This document shows positions 1-10,122 of a stretch of 64,000 nucleotides of DNA, one piece after another; position 1 is the first letter of the stretch; each line of letters begins with the position of its first letter. Under the pieces are notes generated by a model. It was not told the DNA's origin. It was given only the letters and a program-made list of their open reading frames with translations, and did no database searches. The stretch comes from Xanthobacter autotrophicus Py2 (GTDB lineage Bacteria; Pseudomonadota; Alphaproteobacteria; Rhizobiales; Xanthobacteraceae), in assembly GCA_000017645.1 (NCBI GenBank), contig CP000781.1, positions 4,947,501 to 5,011,500 of the forward strand. Direction: 5' to 3'. The translations under genes and the position numbers were made by a program.

Positions 1-430
1 TCACCACGTCGATGCGCAGCCGGCCGGCATCGGGGATGTAGCGGCCGCTGTTGTCGATCTGCAGGTCGCCGCGCAAGATCGCCACCTCGCGCGCGATCTG
101 GGAGGGGTTCGATGGGTTGAGCACGTCGAACTTCACCGAATAGACGAGGCTCTTGCCCGGCGTGCGCTGCACCGTGCCCTTCAGGATCATCAGGTCGGCC
201 ACGGAGAGATCGGAAATCTCGTAGAGGTCGATGCCGCTGGTGGAGCGCGCGGAGCGGGAATTGTAGTCCACGGTCATGGCGCCCGTGAGCTTCGCCTTGT
301 CGGCGGGAATCTCTTTCAGCGCCTGGCTCTGCTGGGCCGCGGCGGTGCCCGTGGTGGCGCCGGTCACGACGCCCGCCACCAGAAGGCTCGCCGCGCACGC
401 GAGAGTGGCCGGCACGATGCGTATGGTCAT
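1..430 (-). CDS. Exported protein of unknown function (partial)
   Basis: Open from the ATG at 430 to the left edge, so the C-terminus is missing. The first 35 or so residues look like a Sec signal peptide: a short basic start, an Ala/Val-rich hydrophobic stretch, and an A-A-A-Q cleavage-like site. The remaining mature part (about 110 residues) is polar and not repetitive, suggesting a soluble periplasmic protein. I recognise no family. A GGGATGAG stretch precedes the ATG. It stands alone on this side, 127 bp from the next gene. Confidence 0.6.
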   Translation of the reverse strand, partial: MTIRIVPATLACAASLLVAGVVTGATTGTAAAQQSQALKEIPADKAKLTGAMTVDYNSRSARSTSGIDLYEISDLSVADLMILKGTVQRTPGKSLVYSVKFDVLNPSNPSQIAREVAILRGDLQIDNSGRYIPDAGRLRIDVV

Positions 431-557
431 AGGTCTCATCCCCTCGTCGAACCGCGGCCCGAACTGCCCGGCCCTTCGCGGGGCGCACAGTGGCGAAGCA
501 TTCCTGAACGGGAGATGACGGAAGGTCAGAGAACCGGCAGGGAACGAGGCGCGCCGA

Positions 558-992
558 TCACAGCAGCCCCAGCTCGCGCAGCTCTCGGGCGAGGCCCTCG
601 GGCAACGCCCCGCCATCCTCAGGCTGGGCGAGGTCTCGCGGCGCCTCGCTCGCCTTCAGGTAGCGCCAGCCCTGGAACGGCCGCGATGGACGCGGCTCCA
701 CCGGCACCACCTGCGGGTCGAGCACGAGGCCGCAGCGGCGCACCCCGTCGCCGTCCACGAACGGGCGGAGGTCGAGGAGGCGCTGGCGCGCCGCCACCTC
801 GCCCTTGATGACCCAATAGAGCGCGCCGCCGTCCAGCAGTTCCTCGCGCCGGGTCGGTACCATGCGGGTCACATGGATCTGCTCGAACGGCTGGCCCGCC
901 TTGCGCGCCGCCTCGGCCCGCTGGGCGATCCAGTCTTCGAGGTCGGCGATGGAGGTCGCGCCCACGCACAGCTTGATGAGATGGAGCGTCAT
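558..992 (-). CDS. DUF1489 family protein
   Basis: 144 residues, full length for DUF1489, a family widespread in alphaproteobacteria with no assigned role. The typical N-terminus is visible (LHLIKLCVGA, followed by an acidic helix and DWIAQR), then a conserved core with a Tyr-Trp-Val-Ile-Lys-Gly motif and a FQGWRYL motif near residue 105. No signal peptide or membrane segment is seen, so it is probably cytoplasmic. It follows the gene at 1016-2032 on the same strand with a 23-bp gap and may be co-transcribed with it. Confidence 0.8.
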   Translation of the reverse strand: MTLHLIKLCVGATSIADLEDWIAQRAEAARKAGQPFEQIHVTRMVPTRREELLDGGALYWVIKGEVAARQRLLDLRPFVDGDGVRRCGLVLDPQVVPVEPRPSRPFQGWRYLKASEAPRDLAQPEDGGALPEGLARELRELGLL

Positions 993-1015
993 GGCCGCCT
1001 ATGTACCGGCTCGGC

Positions 1016-2032
1016 CTATTCGTCGCCAGCCGGCTCGACGGCATCCGGCGCCGGTGCGGCGGGCGCCGCCTGCGGGCGCGGACGGGGCGGGGTGGCGGGA
1101 CGGGCAGCAGGCGGGGCGGCGGCAGGCGCTGCAGCCGGGCGCGACGGCCGCGACGGGGGAAGCGGGGTCGGGCTGGCCGGGGTTGCGGCGGGCGCGGGAG
1201 GGGCAGGCGCGTCCTCCACCGGCAGGTTGGCCACCGGCGGGCGCTCCTGAGGCGTGCGATCCTGGGGCGTTCCTGAACCGCCCGTCCCGTTGTCGTGGGG
1301 AACGACGGCGAAGCCGAACGGTCCGGTGCGCACCGGCGGGGCAGGATTGAGAGTGCCGCGGTTGCGGGCGTTGCGCTCCCAGATGGGGGCATATTTGGCG
1401 ACCAGCGACTGGTAGCGGCCCTCGGTCATGTTGGCGACCACGCGGGTGCTGTCCCCCAGCACGACCGCCGGCGGGCAGAACGAGGGGGTGCAGCCGAATT
1501 CCTCCGCCAGCACCGCCGCGGTGAAGCCGAACGGGTCCAGCTCCAGCGGCCGGCGCCAGGTCATGACGCGGGCGGACAAGCCCGGCACGTCGGCCTTGCG
1601 CAGGATGTCGGTGGCGTCCTCCACCAAGGCGATGCGCTCACGCACCAGCCCGCGCGCGGCGGAGACCGAATCCGGCCGCTCGAACAGCACCGCCTCGCAC
1701 GCGACGGCAAGGCTTGTATCGGCCGTGAGGCAGCCGAGCGCCGGGGTCTGTGCCGCGGCGGAATCGAGGGTGGCGGCGCGCTGCTCCAGCGCCTGCGCCT
1801 GCCCGCCCGCAGCGGTGCCGGTGATGGCGCGCACCACCGCGCCACCAACGGCGAGGCCACCGGCCAGCATGCCGAGCAGCACCAGAATGGTCACCGGATG
1901 GTCGTTCGGCTCGGAGCGCGCGAACAGCAGCACCACGAAGACAACGCCGGCCACAGCCGCAGCGACGGCGACCCAGCCGGGAACGGCAAAGCTCGCGTTC
2001 AGCACGCCCAGAAGCTGATCGACCCACTGCAT
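1016..2032 (-). CDS. Membrane protein with proline/alanine-rich tail
   Basis: 338 residues. Two hydrophobic helices lie near residues 18-38 and 48-66, followed by a soluble domain (about 75-230) with several cysteines, and a low-complexity Pro/Ala/Arg tail from about residue 245 to the end. The topology suggests an inner-membrane protein with a periplasmic domain. The Pro-rich tail could span the cell wall or bind a partner, but that is inference. I do not recognise the family. The tail is rich in CG-only codons, which also produces long spurious frames on both strands. Confidence 0.65.
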   Translation of the reverse strand: MQWVDQLLGVLNASFAVPGWVAVAAAVAGVVFVVLLFARSEPNDHPVTILVLLGMLAGGLAVGGAVVRAITGTAAGGQAQALEQRAATLDSAAAQTPALGCLTADTSLAVACEAVLFERPDSVSAARGLVRERIALVEDATDILRKADVPGLSARVMTWRRPLELDPFGFTAAVLAEEFGCTPSFCPPAVVLGDSTRVVANMTEGRYQSLVAKYAPIWERNARNRGTLNPAPPVRTGPFGFAVVPHDNGTGGSGTPQDRTPQERPPVANLPVEDAPAPPAPAATPASPTPLPPSRPSRPAAAPAAAPPAARPATPPRPRPQAAPAAPAPDAVEPAGDE

Positions 2033-2229
2033 CCGGCGTCCTCCATCCGCATTCCTCGGACTGCCGGTTCCTCACCGGCACGACCGTTCGTCCGGGGCGG
2101 CGGGCGCCACCCCGGCGACGGGCGCGGATCATCGGCCCGCGCGCCCGTCAAGGCAACGCGCGGACGGCATCCACGCTCTCTATGGTAAAGCCTTTGGGCG
2201 ATCCGCCGGCGACGGCGGAAAGGTGGGGC

Positions 2230-2367
2230 TTAGCCCACCCGCATCACGGCCTGCTCAAAGCCGCCGAACAGATAGACCACCGCAACCGCGACCAGAAAAA
2301 CGGCGAAAGCGGTACGCGCGACGCCCCAGCAGGAGCGGCGATGGGAATAGCCTTGGCTCAGATTCAT
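2230..2367 (-). CDS. Small single-pass membrane protein
   Basis: 45 residues: a basic N-terminus (SHRRS), then one hydrophobic helix at about residues 18-35 and a short tail. The ATG at 2367 was chosen because nothing upstream in frame looks coding. A weak GAAGAG lies upstream. The composition is typical of the short membrane proteins found in many Hyphomicrobiales genomes. No function can be assigned. The call rests on composition only and could be wrong. Confidence 0.45.
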   Translation of the reverse strand: MNLSQGYSHRRSCWGVARTAFAVFLVAVAVVYLFGGFEQAVMRVG

Positions 2368-2598
2368 GATGGGATCATTGATCTCTTCACGTGCCCCCGC
2401 GGCACGCGGTGCGTTGCGCACTGCACAATGATTAAAGTTTTGTGAACGTCCGGACAAGGGGGTGCGAATGGTTCGCAGGGTTGTCCAGAGCGCATGGGAG
2501 AGCGTCGTCGCGGAGCGCTGCCGAGGCGTGTGTTTCCGCCCGTTCCCGCCATGCGCTTCGATGGCCGCTGCCGGCCAAAATGCTCTATGAAGGCGGCC

Positions 2599-2898
2599 AT
2601 GAGCACCGATTCCCGCCGCGACGCGGCCGCGCCCACCACCCTGCCTGACGACCTCTCCACCGAGGCGGCGCTGCTGCGCCTCACCGCCGCGTGCGGTCCG
2701 GGCAAGTCCATCAGCCCCATGGATGCGGCACAGGCGCTTATGACCGAAGCCGAATGGCAGCGCGCCCTGCCGGTGGTGCGCCGTGTCGCCGTGCGCATGG
2801 CGCAGGAAGGTCGCCTGCTCATCTATCGCAAGGGCAAGCCCATCGACCCCGCCGAGCTGCGCGGCGTCTACCGCATCGGCGCCCCGCGCGACGAGTAG
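2599..2898 (+). CDS. DUF3253 domain protein
   Basis: 99 residues from the ATG at 2599, preceded by AAGGCGG; an in-frame ATG at 2587 is the alternative. The sequence matches the DUF3253 pattern: an N-terminal helix with LLRLTAACGPGKSISP, a W-Q-R-A-L-P helix, and a C-terminal winged-helix-like end with RLLIYRKGKPIDP. The fold suggests a small DNA-binding or adaptor protein, but the family has no established role. It ends 1 bp before the convergent gene at 2900. Confidence 0.75.
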   Translation: MSTDSRRDAAAPTTLPDDLSTEAALLRLTAACGPGKSISPMDAAQALMTEAEWQRALPVVRRVAVRMAQEGRLLIYRKGKPIDPAELRGVYRIGAPRDE

Positions 2899-2899
2899 G

Positions 2900-3703
2900 C
2901 TACGGCGCCGGCAACAGGGCGCTGGTCTTGCCCGACAGGTAATAGGCCACGAGGCCGATCCATTCCCGGGTCGCCACGTCGGTCTTGTCGAGGCCGTCGG
3001 CGGCGCGGGAGAAGGGCTGGTCGAGCCGGTCCGGAGCCGCGGTCTGGAAATCCACCGGATAGGGCACCACGTCGAACCCCACCTTGCGGAAGCAGCCCAC
3101 CGCGCGCGGCATGTGCCAGGCGCTGGTGACCAGAAGCCAGCGCTCGCCCGGCTTGGGCTTGAGCAGCGCCTTGGCGAATTCGGCATTCTCGGCGGTGTTG
3201 CGCGACTTGCCCTCGAACTCCACCCGCGCCTCGGGAATGCCGAGGTCGGGCAGGCTCATGCGGATCATCTGCGCCTCGACGGCGTCGCCGTTGGGAAACA
3301 GCAGCCCGCTGCCGCCCACGAAGGCGAGCCGCGCCTGCGGATAGCGCCGCGACAGCGCCGCGAAGGCGATGGGGCGCTCCCCGGCCTCGCCGAAGCTGGG
3401 CAAGCCGCGCACATTGCCGATTTCCGGCTTCTCAGAACCGCCCAGCATGATGATGCCGGTGACGGGAGTGCCGTCGTCCTTGAACTGCGGGAAGCGCTCC
3501 TCAAGCGGGGAGAGCATGTACAGCGCCACCGGCGAGAACCCGAACACCAGCCAGCCGGCCACCGCCGTCAGGATCAGGCCCGTGCCCAGCCGCCTGCGGC
3601 GGAACCCGAGCAGCACCAGCCCCACCACCGCGAGGCTGACCAGCAGGTTAGAGGGCGTCGCGAAGAACCACAGCACCTTGGACGCCGTGAAGAAGGAATC
3701 CAT
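2900..3703 (-). CDS. YdcF/ElyC-type DUF218 membrane protein
   Basis: 267 residues with two N-terminal membrane helices (about 16-34 and 40-60) and a DUF218 domain (about 80-235). Family marks seen are the GIIMLGGS strand-loop, a GGSG motif, and the glutamate and N-T motif of SRNTAENA, then LVTSAWHMPRA with the conserved histidine. Homologues such as E. coli ElyC and SanA act at the inner membrane in envelope integrity and peptidoglycan or lipid-carrier metabolism. The exact substrate is unknown. The length is normal for the family. Confidence 0.85.
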   Translation of the reverse strand: MDSFFTASKVLWFFATPSNLLVSLAVVGLVLLGFRRRRLGTGLILTAVAGWLVFGFSPVALYMLSPLEERFPQFKDDGTPVTGIIMLGGSEKPEIGNVRGLPSFGEAGERPIAFAALSRRYPQARLAFVGGSGLLFPNGDAVEAQMIRMSLPDLGIPEARVEFEGKSRNTAENAEFAKALLKPKPGERWLLVTSAWHMPRAVGCFRKVGFDVVPYPVDFQTAAPDRLDQPFSRAADGLDKTDVATREWIGLVAYYLSGKTSALLPAP

Positions 3704-3767
3704 GGGCGCTCCGAAGGCTCCGTTGAAACAAGGGGTCTTGTGAAACGAGGGGCGCGCGGAACCGGGT

Positions 3768-4510
<743 letters not shown>

Positions 4511-4511
<1 letters not shown>

Positions 4512-5854
4512 CACTCGTATCTCAGGGCTTCCACCGGATCGAGCCGGGCGGCCCGCCAGGACGGATACAGGGTGGCGAGGAAGGACAGCACCATGGCCAT
4601 CACCACCACGGATGTGGTCTCGCCGAAATTCATCTCAGCCGGCAGGCGGCTCAGATAGTACAGCTCCGGCGAGAACAGCTCGGTGGCGGTGAGCCAGGAG
4701 ATGAACTGGCGGATGCTCTCGATGTTGAGGCAGACGATCACGCCCAGGAGCAGCCCGGAGAGGGTGCCCACCACGCCGATGGCGGCGCCAGTGATGAAGA
4801 ACACCCGCATGATGGCGCCCTGCGTCGCCCCCATGGTGCGCAGGATGGCGATGTCGTGGCCCTTGTCCTTCACGAGCATGATGAGACCGGACACGATGTT
4901 CAGCGCCGCCACCAGAACGATGAGGGTGAGGATGAGGAACATGACGTTCCGCTCCACCTGCAGCGCGTTGAAGAAGGTTGCGTTGCGCACCCGCCAGTCC
5001 ACCAGATACACGGGCCGCTCCGCCGCGCTCTGGATGGCGCCGCGCAGTTCACCCACGTCGTCGGGATTGTTGAGGTAGACCTCGATGGCGTTCACGTCGG
5101 CGTTGCGGTTGAAATAGGCCTGCGCCTCGGCCAGCGGCATGAAGACGAAGGCGCTATCGTATTCCGACATGCCCACCTCGAACACCGCCGCCACCTTGTA
5201 AACCTTGATGCGCGGCGAGGTGCCCATGGGCGTCACCGCCCCGCGCGGCGCCACCAAGGTGAGGTTGTCGCCCGCGTGCAGGGAGAGCTGGTCGGCGAGG
5301 CGCTTGCCGATGGCGATGCCCTGGCCCTGGTCGAAATTCTCCAGCGTGCCCTGGCGGATATTGTGGGCCACCGAGGGCAGCTCCCGCAGGTCCTTTTCCG
5401 CAAGGCCCCGCACCAGCACGCCCGAGGCACCGAACGGCGAGGACGCCAGCGCCTGCCCCTCCACCAGCGGCACCGCGAGGCGGATGCCGTTGAGCTTGGC
5501 GATGCGGTCCGCCACCGCCGCGTAATCGGTGAGCGGGCTTTCCAGCGGCTGCACCAGCACATGGCCGTTGAGGCCGAGGATCTTGCCGAGCAGTTCCTGC
5601 CGGAACCCGTTCATCACCGCCATCACGATGATGAGGGTCGCCACCCCCAGCATGATGCCGAGGAAGGAGAAGCCGGCGATGACCGAGATGAAGCCTTCCT
5701 TGCGCCGGGCCCTCAGATACCGCAGCGACAGCATCCACTCGAATGCCGAGAAGGGGCGCGTGCCGGTGGCCTCACCGTCGCCTTTGCCGGCCTTCGGGCC
5801 GCCTTTGGCGCCCTTGGTCCCGCCCCTTGCCGCCGTGGACCCGGTGACGCTCAT
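4511..5854 (-). CDS. lolC: Lipoprotein-releasing system permease, LolC/LolE family
   Basis: 447 residues with the MacB-like plan: one transmembrane helix near residue 60, a large periplasmic domain (about 85-300), and three C-terminal helices (about 310-430). The sequence [18 protein letters not shown] near residue 50 is a LolC/E hallmark. Only one permease gene is present next to lolD, so it may work as a homodimer (LolF-like), or a partner may be encoded elsewhere. The N-terminal 35 residues are a Gly/Lys-rich extension. The ATG overlaps the proS stop (ATGA). Confidence 0.9.
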
Positions 5855-7173
5855 GCCTTCAGCCTCTCCAGGATGTCGCCGGGCGCGATCAGCTCACGGG
5901 AGCCATCCACGCGGCGCTTCAGTTCCACCTTGCCGTCGGCCAGGCCCTTCGGCCCGACCAGGATCTGCCACGGCAAGCCGATGAGATCGGCGGTGGCGAA
6001 CTTCGCGCCCGCCCGCTCCTCGGTGTCGTCGTACAGCACGTCATAGCCCGCGGCGGTCAATTCCGCGTAAAGCTTTTCACAGGCGGCGCCGGTGGTGCTG
6101 TCGCCGGCCTTCAGATTCAGGATGCCGACCTGGAAGGGCGCCACCGCATCCGGCCAGATGATGCCGTTGTCGTCGTGGCTGGCCTCGATCATGGCGGCGA
6201 CGAGGCGCGAGGGGCCGATGCCGTAGGAGCCCATGTGGATGGTGTGCTCGGCCCCGTCCGCGCCCAGCACCTTGGCGCCGAAGGGCTCGGAATATTTGGT
6301 GCCGAAATAGAAAATGTGACCCACCTCGATGCCTCGCGCCGCCATGCGGCTGGCTTCGGGGATGGCGGCAAAGGCCGCCTCGTCGTGCTTCTCGGAGGTG
6401 GCGGCATAAAGCTCGGTCCAGCGGTCGAACACCGACTGGAGGCCGGCCGCATCGTCGAAGTTCACATCCGCGGAGGGCGGCGCCATCTCCAGATAGTCGC
6501 CATGGCAGAACACCTCGCTCTCCCCTGTGGAGGCGAGGATGATGAATTCGTGGGACAGGTTGCCGCCGATGGGACCGGTGTCCGCCACCATGGGAATCGC
6601 TTTCAGCCCCATCCTTGCGAAGGTGCGCAGATAAGCGACGAACATCTTGTTGTAGGAATGGCGGGCGCCGGCCGCATCGAGATCGAAGGAATAGGCATCC
6701 TTCATCAGGAACTCGCGCGAGCGGTAGACGCCGAACCGCGGGCGCACCTCGTCCCGGAACTTCCACTGGATGTGGTAGAGGTTGAGCGGCAACGCCTTGT
6801 ACGACTTCACATAGGCCCGGACGATCTCGGTGATCATCTCCTCGTTGGTGGGGCCGAACAGCATCTCGCGCTCGTGGCGGTCCTTGATGCGCAGCATCTC
6901 CTTGCCGTAGTCGTCGTAGCGCCCGCTCTCGCGCCACAGGTCCGCCGACTGGATGGTGGGCATCAGCATCTCGATGGCGCCGGAGCGATTCTGCTCCTCG
7001 CGGATGATGTTGCACACCTTGTTGAGGACCCGCAGGCCGAACGGCAGCCACGCATAGATGCCGGCCGATTCCTGGCGGATCATGCCGGCGCGCAGCATCA
7101 GGCGGTGCGAGACGATCTCCGCCTCCTTGGGCACTTCACGCAGGATGGGGAGAAAATAGCGGGACAGGCGCAT
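5851..7173 (-). CDS. proS: Prolyl-tRNA synthetase
   Basis: 440 residues from the ATG at 7173, which gives the usual alphaproteobacterial N-terminus ([13 protein letters not shown]). It charges tRNA-Pro with proline. This is the short bacterial form without the large editing insertion: class II motif 1 lies near the start, motif 2 at [11 protein letters not shown] with the [14 protein letters not shown] segment, and motif 3 at GIGPSRL. The C-terminal anticodon-binding domain starts near residue 340. It is the first gene of a proS-lolC-lolD operon with 4-bp overlaps. Confidence 0.95.
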   Translation of the reverse strand: MRLSRYFLPILREVPKEAEIVSHRLMLRAGMIRQESAGIYAWLPFGLRVLNKVCNIIREEQNRSGAIEMLMPTIQSADLWRESGRYDDYGKEMLRIKDRHEREMLFGPTNEEMITEIVRAYVKSYKALPLNLYHIQWKFRDEVRPRFGVYRSREFLMKDAYSFDLDAAGARHSYNKMFVAYLRTFARMGLKAIPMVADTGPIGGNLSHEFIILASTGESEVFCHGDYLEMAPPSADVNFDDAAGLQSVFDRWTELYAATSEKHDEAAFAAIPEASRMAARGIEVGHIFYFGTKYSEPFGAKVLGADGAEHTIHMGSYGIGPSRLVAAMIEASHDDNGIIWPDAVAPFQVGILNLKAGDSTTGAACEKLYAELTAAGYDVLYDDTEERAGAKFATADLIGLPWQILVGPKGLADGKVELKRRVDGSRELIAPGDILERLKA

Positions 7174-7841
7174 CGGGCGGGCTCTGGATCTCAAACCTGG
7201 GAACGAAGTCGGCGCGAGTGAAAGCGGAAGGGGAGCCAAAACACAAGAGCAAGCGGCCGGCGATGGTGCCGCGCGGGCGACTTCCGCAACAGCGGCACGC
7301 GGGAAGAGGCGGCGCGCGAGCGCAGCGGCCTCCGGCCTGTGGCCATCTCCATAGTGCGCGATCGCTTTCCGTAGTCCTTATTCCGTTACGGGACCCTGTT
7401 GAAACCGGCGAATGGAGGTAGCCATGCGCCGTTGGCATGCCGTACGCGCCACTCCAGAGCCATATTGCATTGCAGCGAACGCCTTATTGCGCTGCAAGGA
7501 TGACAAACGACAGAATCTTGTTCTATTTTGACCTCGCACAAGAAAGGGGATCGTCACCGGCCGGCCAGATGGACGGTGAACGCGGTCCGGGTCTCGGGAG
7601 GAATCGAAGAAAAGCCGACCGAAGGCCGCCTGTTGGTGGATGCCACTCGATGGTGACACGACTTGGCGCATACGGAATTGGCATAGCGGCTTGGCCGCGC
7701 GGCTTTGAAAGCGGACTAAGATCCGCAGGCAGCGCAGGGCGCCGTGGATTGAACAAGGCGAGGCCACCAGGCCTCGCCTTTTTCTTTTGGGGGGTTGGCG
7801 CCGCGATCGGTCCTGTCCCGAGTCGCCCCCTCCCCCAGCCC
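7174..7841. other. 668-bp intergenic region; no protein gene seen
   Basis: This lies between proS (transcribed left) and the VOC gene on the same strand. No frame here has protein-like composition. 7440-7560 is less GC-rich than the surroundings and holds an 8-bp inverted repeat (TTGCAGCG at 7470-7477, CGCTGCAA at 7490-7497). A strong + strand terminator ends the region (separate entry). The promoter of proS probably lies near 7180-7400, and an unrecognised small RNA could be encoded between about 7500 and 7787. Confidence 0.5.
7755..7787 (+). terminator. Rho-independent terminator without an assigned gene
   Basis: Perfect 11-bp stem AAGGCGAGGCC / GGCCTCGCCTT with an ACCA loop, followed by TTTCTTTT on the + strand. 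No + strand protein gene precedes it, so it probably ends a non-coding transcript. It could also act weakly on the minus strand for the VOC gene, but the T-tract is on the + side. Confidence 0.75.
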
Positions 7842-8279
7842 TCAATAATTCGCCCAGAGCCCCGGGCTGGCGATCTCGGCGAGGTTGCCGTCCGGATCGC
7901 GGAAATAGAGGCTGGTGGCCCCCCTGGGCCAATGCACCTCCCCCTCGATGGCGACGCCATGGGCCGCAAGGTGCGCGCGCCACGGCTCGATGTCGTCCGC
8001 CGCCACGGCGAAGGCGAAGTGCAGGCGGCCGGCGCCGTCATGGGGCGGAATGGCGCCGCCGAACGGCAGCGCTATGGCTTCGTCCGCCGTGCCGCGCTTG
8101 AACAGCAGCAGCACCGTGTCGCCCACCGGATAGGCGGCGAAGCGGGCGTCGGAGAGCATGGGCTTCAGACCCAGCACGCCCTCGTAGAAGGCGGTGGCGC
8201 GCGGCAGGTCGTCCACGTAAAGACCGGTTTCCACCACCCGGCCGAGCGGGGGCGGAGCTTTGGAAGCGCCGCCGCTCAT
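7842..8279 (-). CDS. VOC-family (glyoxalase/dioxygenase-like) protein
   Basis: 145 residues from the ATG at 8279, preceded by GAGGTCAAGTAAC. Paired beta-alpha-beta-beta-beta modules are visible: GLYVDDLPRATAFYEGVLGL at the front and ATSLYFRDPDGNLAEI near the end. Candidate metal ligands are His in GRLHFAF and Glu in NLAEIASPG. This is a metal-dependent lyase, dioxygenase or resistance protein of unknown substrate. It follows the suf operon on the same strand after 131 bp and may be a separate unit. Confidence 0.85.
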   Translation of the reverse strand: MSGGASKAPPPLGRVVETGLYVDDLPRATAFYEGVLGLKPMLSDARFAAYPVGDTVLLLFKRGTADEAIALPFGGAIPPHDGAGRLHFAFAVAADDIEPWRAHLAAHGVAIEGEVHWPRGATSLYFRDPDGNLAEIASPGLWANY

Positions 8280-8410
8280 GTTACTTGACCTCGGCGGCCC
8301 TGGGCTGCCCCCAAGGCCTTGAGATGTTTCGCTCACGCGCCGCGCGGGCTTGGCCGATCGCGCCGGCTTGGCCGATGGCCGATGAGCAGGCCTCATCGCC
8401 CATCGTCATC

Positions 8411-8785
8411 TCACCACAGGTTGAGGGTGGCGCGGGCTTCTTCCGACATGCGGCCCTGGTCCCACGGCGGATCGAAGGTGATGTCCACCTTCACGTCGGA
8501 AATGCCCGGCACTGACGCCACGGCGCTTTCCACCATGCCCGGCAGCTCGGCGGCGGCGGGGCAGTTGGGGGTGGTCAGGGTCATTTCCACGGCCACGGTA
8601 CGGTCGTCGGCGATGTCCACCTTGTAGATCAGGCCCAGCTCGTAGATGTCCACGGGGATTTCCGGGTCATAGACGGTCTTCAGCGCGCTGACGATGCTGT
8701 CGGTCAGGCGCTCCAGCTCAGCCTCGGCGATGGAGGACTTGATCTGCGGCGCATTCGCCTGCTCGGTGGTCTTCGTCTCGGTCAT
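8411..8785 (-). CDS. sufT: SUF-associated DUF59/MIP18 protein SufT
   Basis: 124 residues from the ATG at 8785 (overlapping the sufS stop, ATGA). It helps mature Fe-S proteins and is thought to act late in cluster delivery. The DUF59 core is visible: TVYDPEIPVDIYELGLIY, then EMTLTTPNCPAA with the conserved cysteine, and DITFDPPWDQGRMSEEAR at the end. It corresponds to the gene often called sufX at this place in alphaproteobacterial suf operons. No sufA follows it here. Confidence 0.88.
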   Translation of the reverse strand: MTETKTTEQANAPQIKSSIAEAELERLTDSIVSALKTVYDPEIPVDIYELGLIYKVDIADDRTVAVEMTLTTPNCPAAAELPGMVESAVASVPGISDVKVDITFDPPWDQGRMSEEARATLNLW

Positions 8786-10041
8786 GCGAACAAATCCTGC
8801 GCCTTGACGAGAGCGTCCACCAGACGGTCCACGTCGGCGCGCGTGTTGTAAAGGGCAAAGGATGCGCGGCACGTCGCTGTTGTCCCATATCGGGCCAAAA
8901 GCGGCTGGGCGCAATGGGTGCCGGCTCGCACTGCAACACCGTAGCGGTCGATGATGGTGGCCACATCGTGGGGATGGGCGCCCTTCATCTCGAAGGAAAT
9001 GATGCCGCCCTTGCCCGGCGCGGTGCCGATGATGCGCAGGGAATTGAGCGCTCCCAAGCGTTCGTGCGCATAGACGGACAGCTCATGCTCGTGGGCGGCG
9101 ATGCGCTCGCGGCCGATGGAGTTGACATATTCCACCGCCGCGCCGAGCCCGATGGCCTGAACAATTGGAGGAGTTCCAGCTTCAAATCTGTGGGGCGGCA
9201 CGCCATAGGTCACATAATCTTCCGTGACCTCGCGGATCATCTCGCCGCCACCTTCATAGGGCGGCATCTGCGCCAGCAGGTCAAGCTTGCCGTAGAGCAC
9301 GCCGATGCCGGTGGGCGCATAGAGCTTGTGGCCGGTGACGGCGAGGAAATCCACATCGAGGTCGCGCACGTCCACGGGCATGTGGACGATGGACTGGCAG
9401 GCATCCACCAGCACCTTGGCCCCCACCGCATGCGCCGCCGCCACGATCTCCTTGATGGGCGTCACGGTGCCGAGCACGTTGGACATCTGGGTGATGGCGA
9501 CGATCTTCGTGCGCTCGGTGAGCAGGCCCTTGAACGCCTCGAAGTCGAACGAGCCGTCCTCGGTGACCGGCGCCCACCTGATCACCGCGCCCTTGCGCTC
9601 GCGCAGGAAGTTCCACGGCACGATGTTGGAATGGTGCTCCATGATGGAGAGCACGATCTCGTCGCCCGCCTCGATGGACTGGCCGAGGGAGCTGGCCACC
9701 GTATTGATGGCCCCCGTGCCCGAGCGGGTGAAGATGATCTCGTCCACGGACGCGGCGTTGATGAAGCCGCGCACGCTCTCGCGGGCCTGCTCGAAGGCCT
9801 CGGTGGCGGCATTGGCGAGATAATGCAGGCCACGGTGGACGTTGGAATATTCCCGCTCGTAGGCGGTGACCATGCGCTGGATCACCTGCCGCGGCTTCTG
9901 CGCGGAGGCGGCATTGTCCAGATAGGTGAGCGGATGGCCGTTCACCTCCAGCGACAGCGCCGGAAAGTCGGCGCGCACGGCCTCCACGTCGAAGCTGCCG
10001 TTGCGGACAGCCGGGTGGAGGGTGGAAGACGCGGTGTTCAT
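8782..10041 (-). CDS. sufS: Cysteine desulfurase SufS (type II)
   Basis: 419 residues from the ATG at 10041, preceded by GAGGACAGG. It takes sulfur from cysteine and holds it as a persulfide for cluster building on SufBCD. PLP-binding lysine K239 is in TGHKLYAPTG, and the catalytic cysteine C377 is in VRAGTHCAQP, the type II pattern with a short loop. The order sufB-C-D-S-T is that of the rhizobial operon. An 81-bp gap separates it from sufD. Confidence 0.95.
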   Translation of the reverse strand: MNTASSTLHPAVRNGSFDVEAVRADFPALSLEVNGHPLTYLDNAASAQKPRQVIQRMVTAYEREYSNVHRGLHYLANAATEAFEQARESVRGFINAASVDEIIFTRSGTGAINTVASSLGQSIEAGDEIVLSIMEHHSNIVPWNFLRERKGAVIRWAPVTEDGSFDFEAFKGLLTERTKIVAITQMSNVLGTVTPIKEIVAAAHAVGAKVLVDACQSIVHMPVDVRDLDVDFLAVTGHKLYAPTGIGVLYGKLDLLAQMPPYEGGGEMIREVTEDYVTYGVPPHRFEAGTPPIVQAIGLGAAVEYVNSIGRERIAAHEHELSVYAHERLGALNSLRIIGTAPGKGGIISFEMKGAHPHDVATIIDRYGVAVRAGTHCAQPLLARYGTTATCRASFALYNTRADVDRLVDALVKAQDLFA

Positions 10042-10122
10042 GGCAATCCTGTCCTCGTGAAATCGCGAGCTAAGCCCTCTCCCGCAGGCGGGAGAGGGAG
10101 AGAACACAACGGGAGAGGCCCT

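Noticed and set aside
7700..7760. Possible tRNA-like fold near GCGGACTAAGATCCGC
   Set aside because: The anticodon-type stem has a 6-base loop and there is no matching T-arm or acceptor stem.
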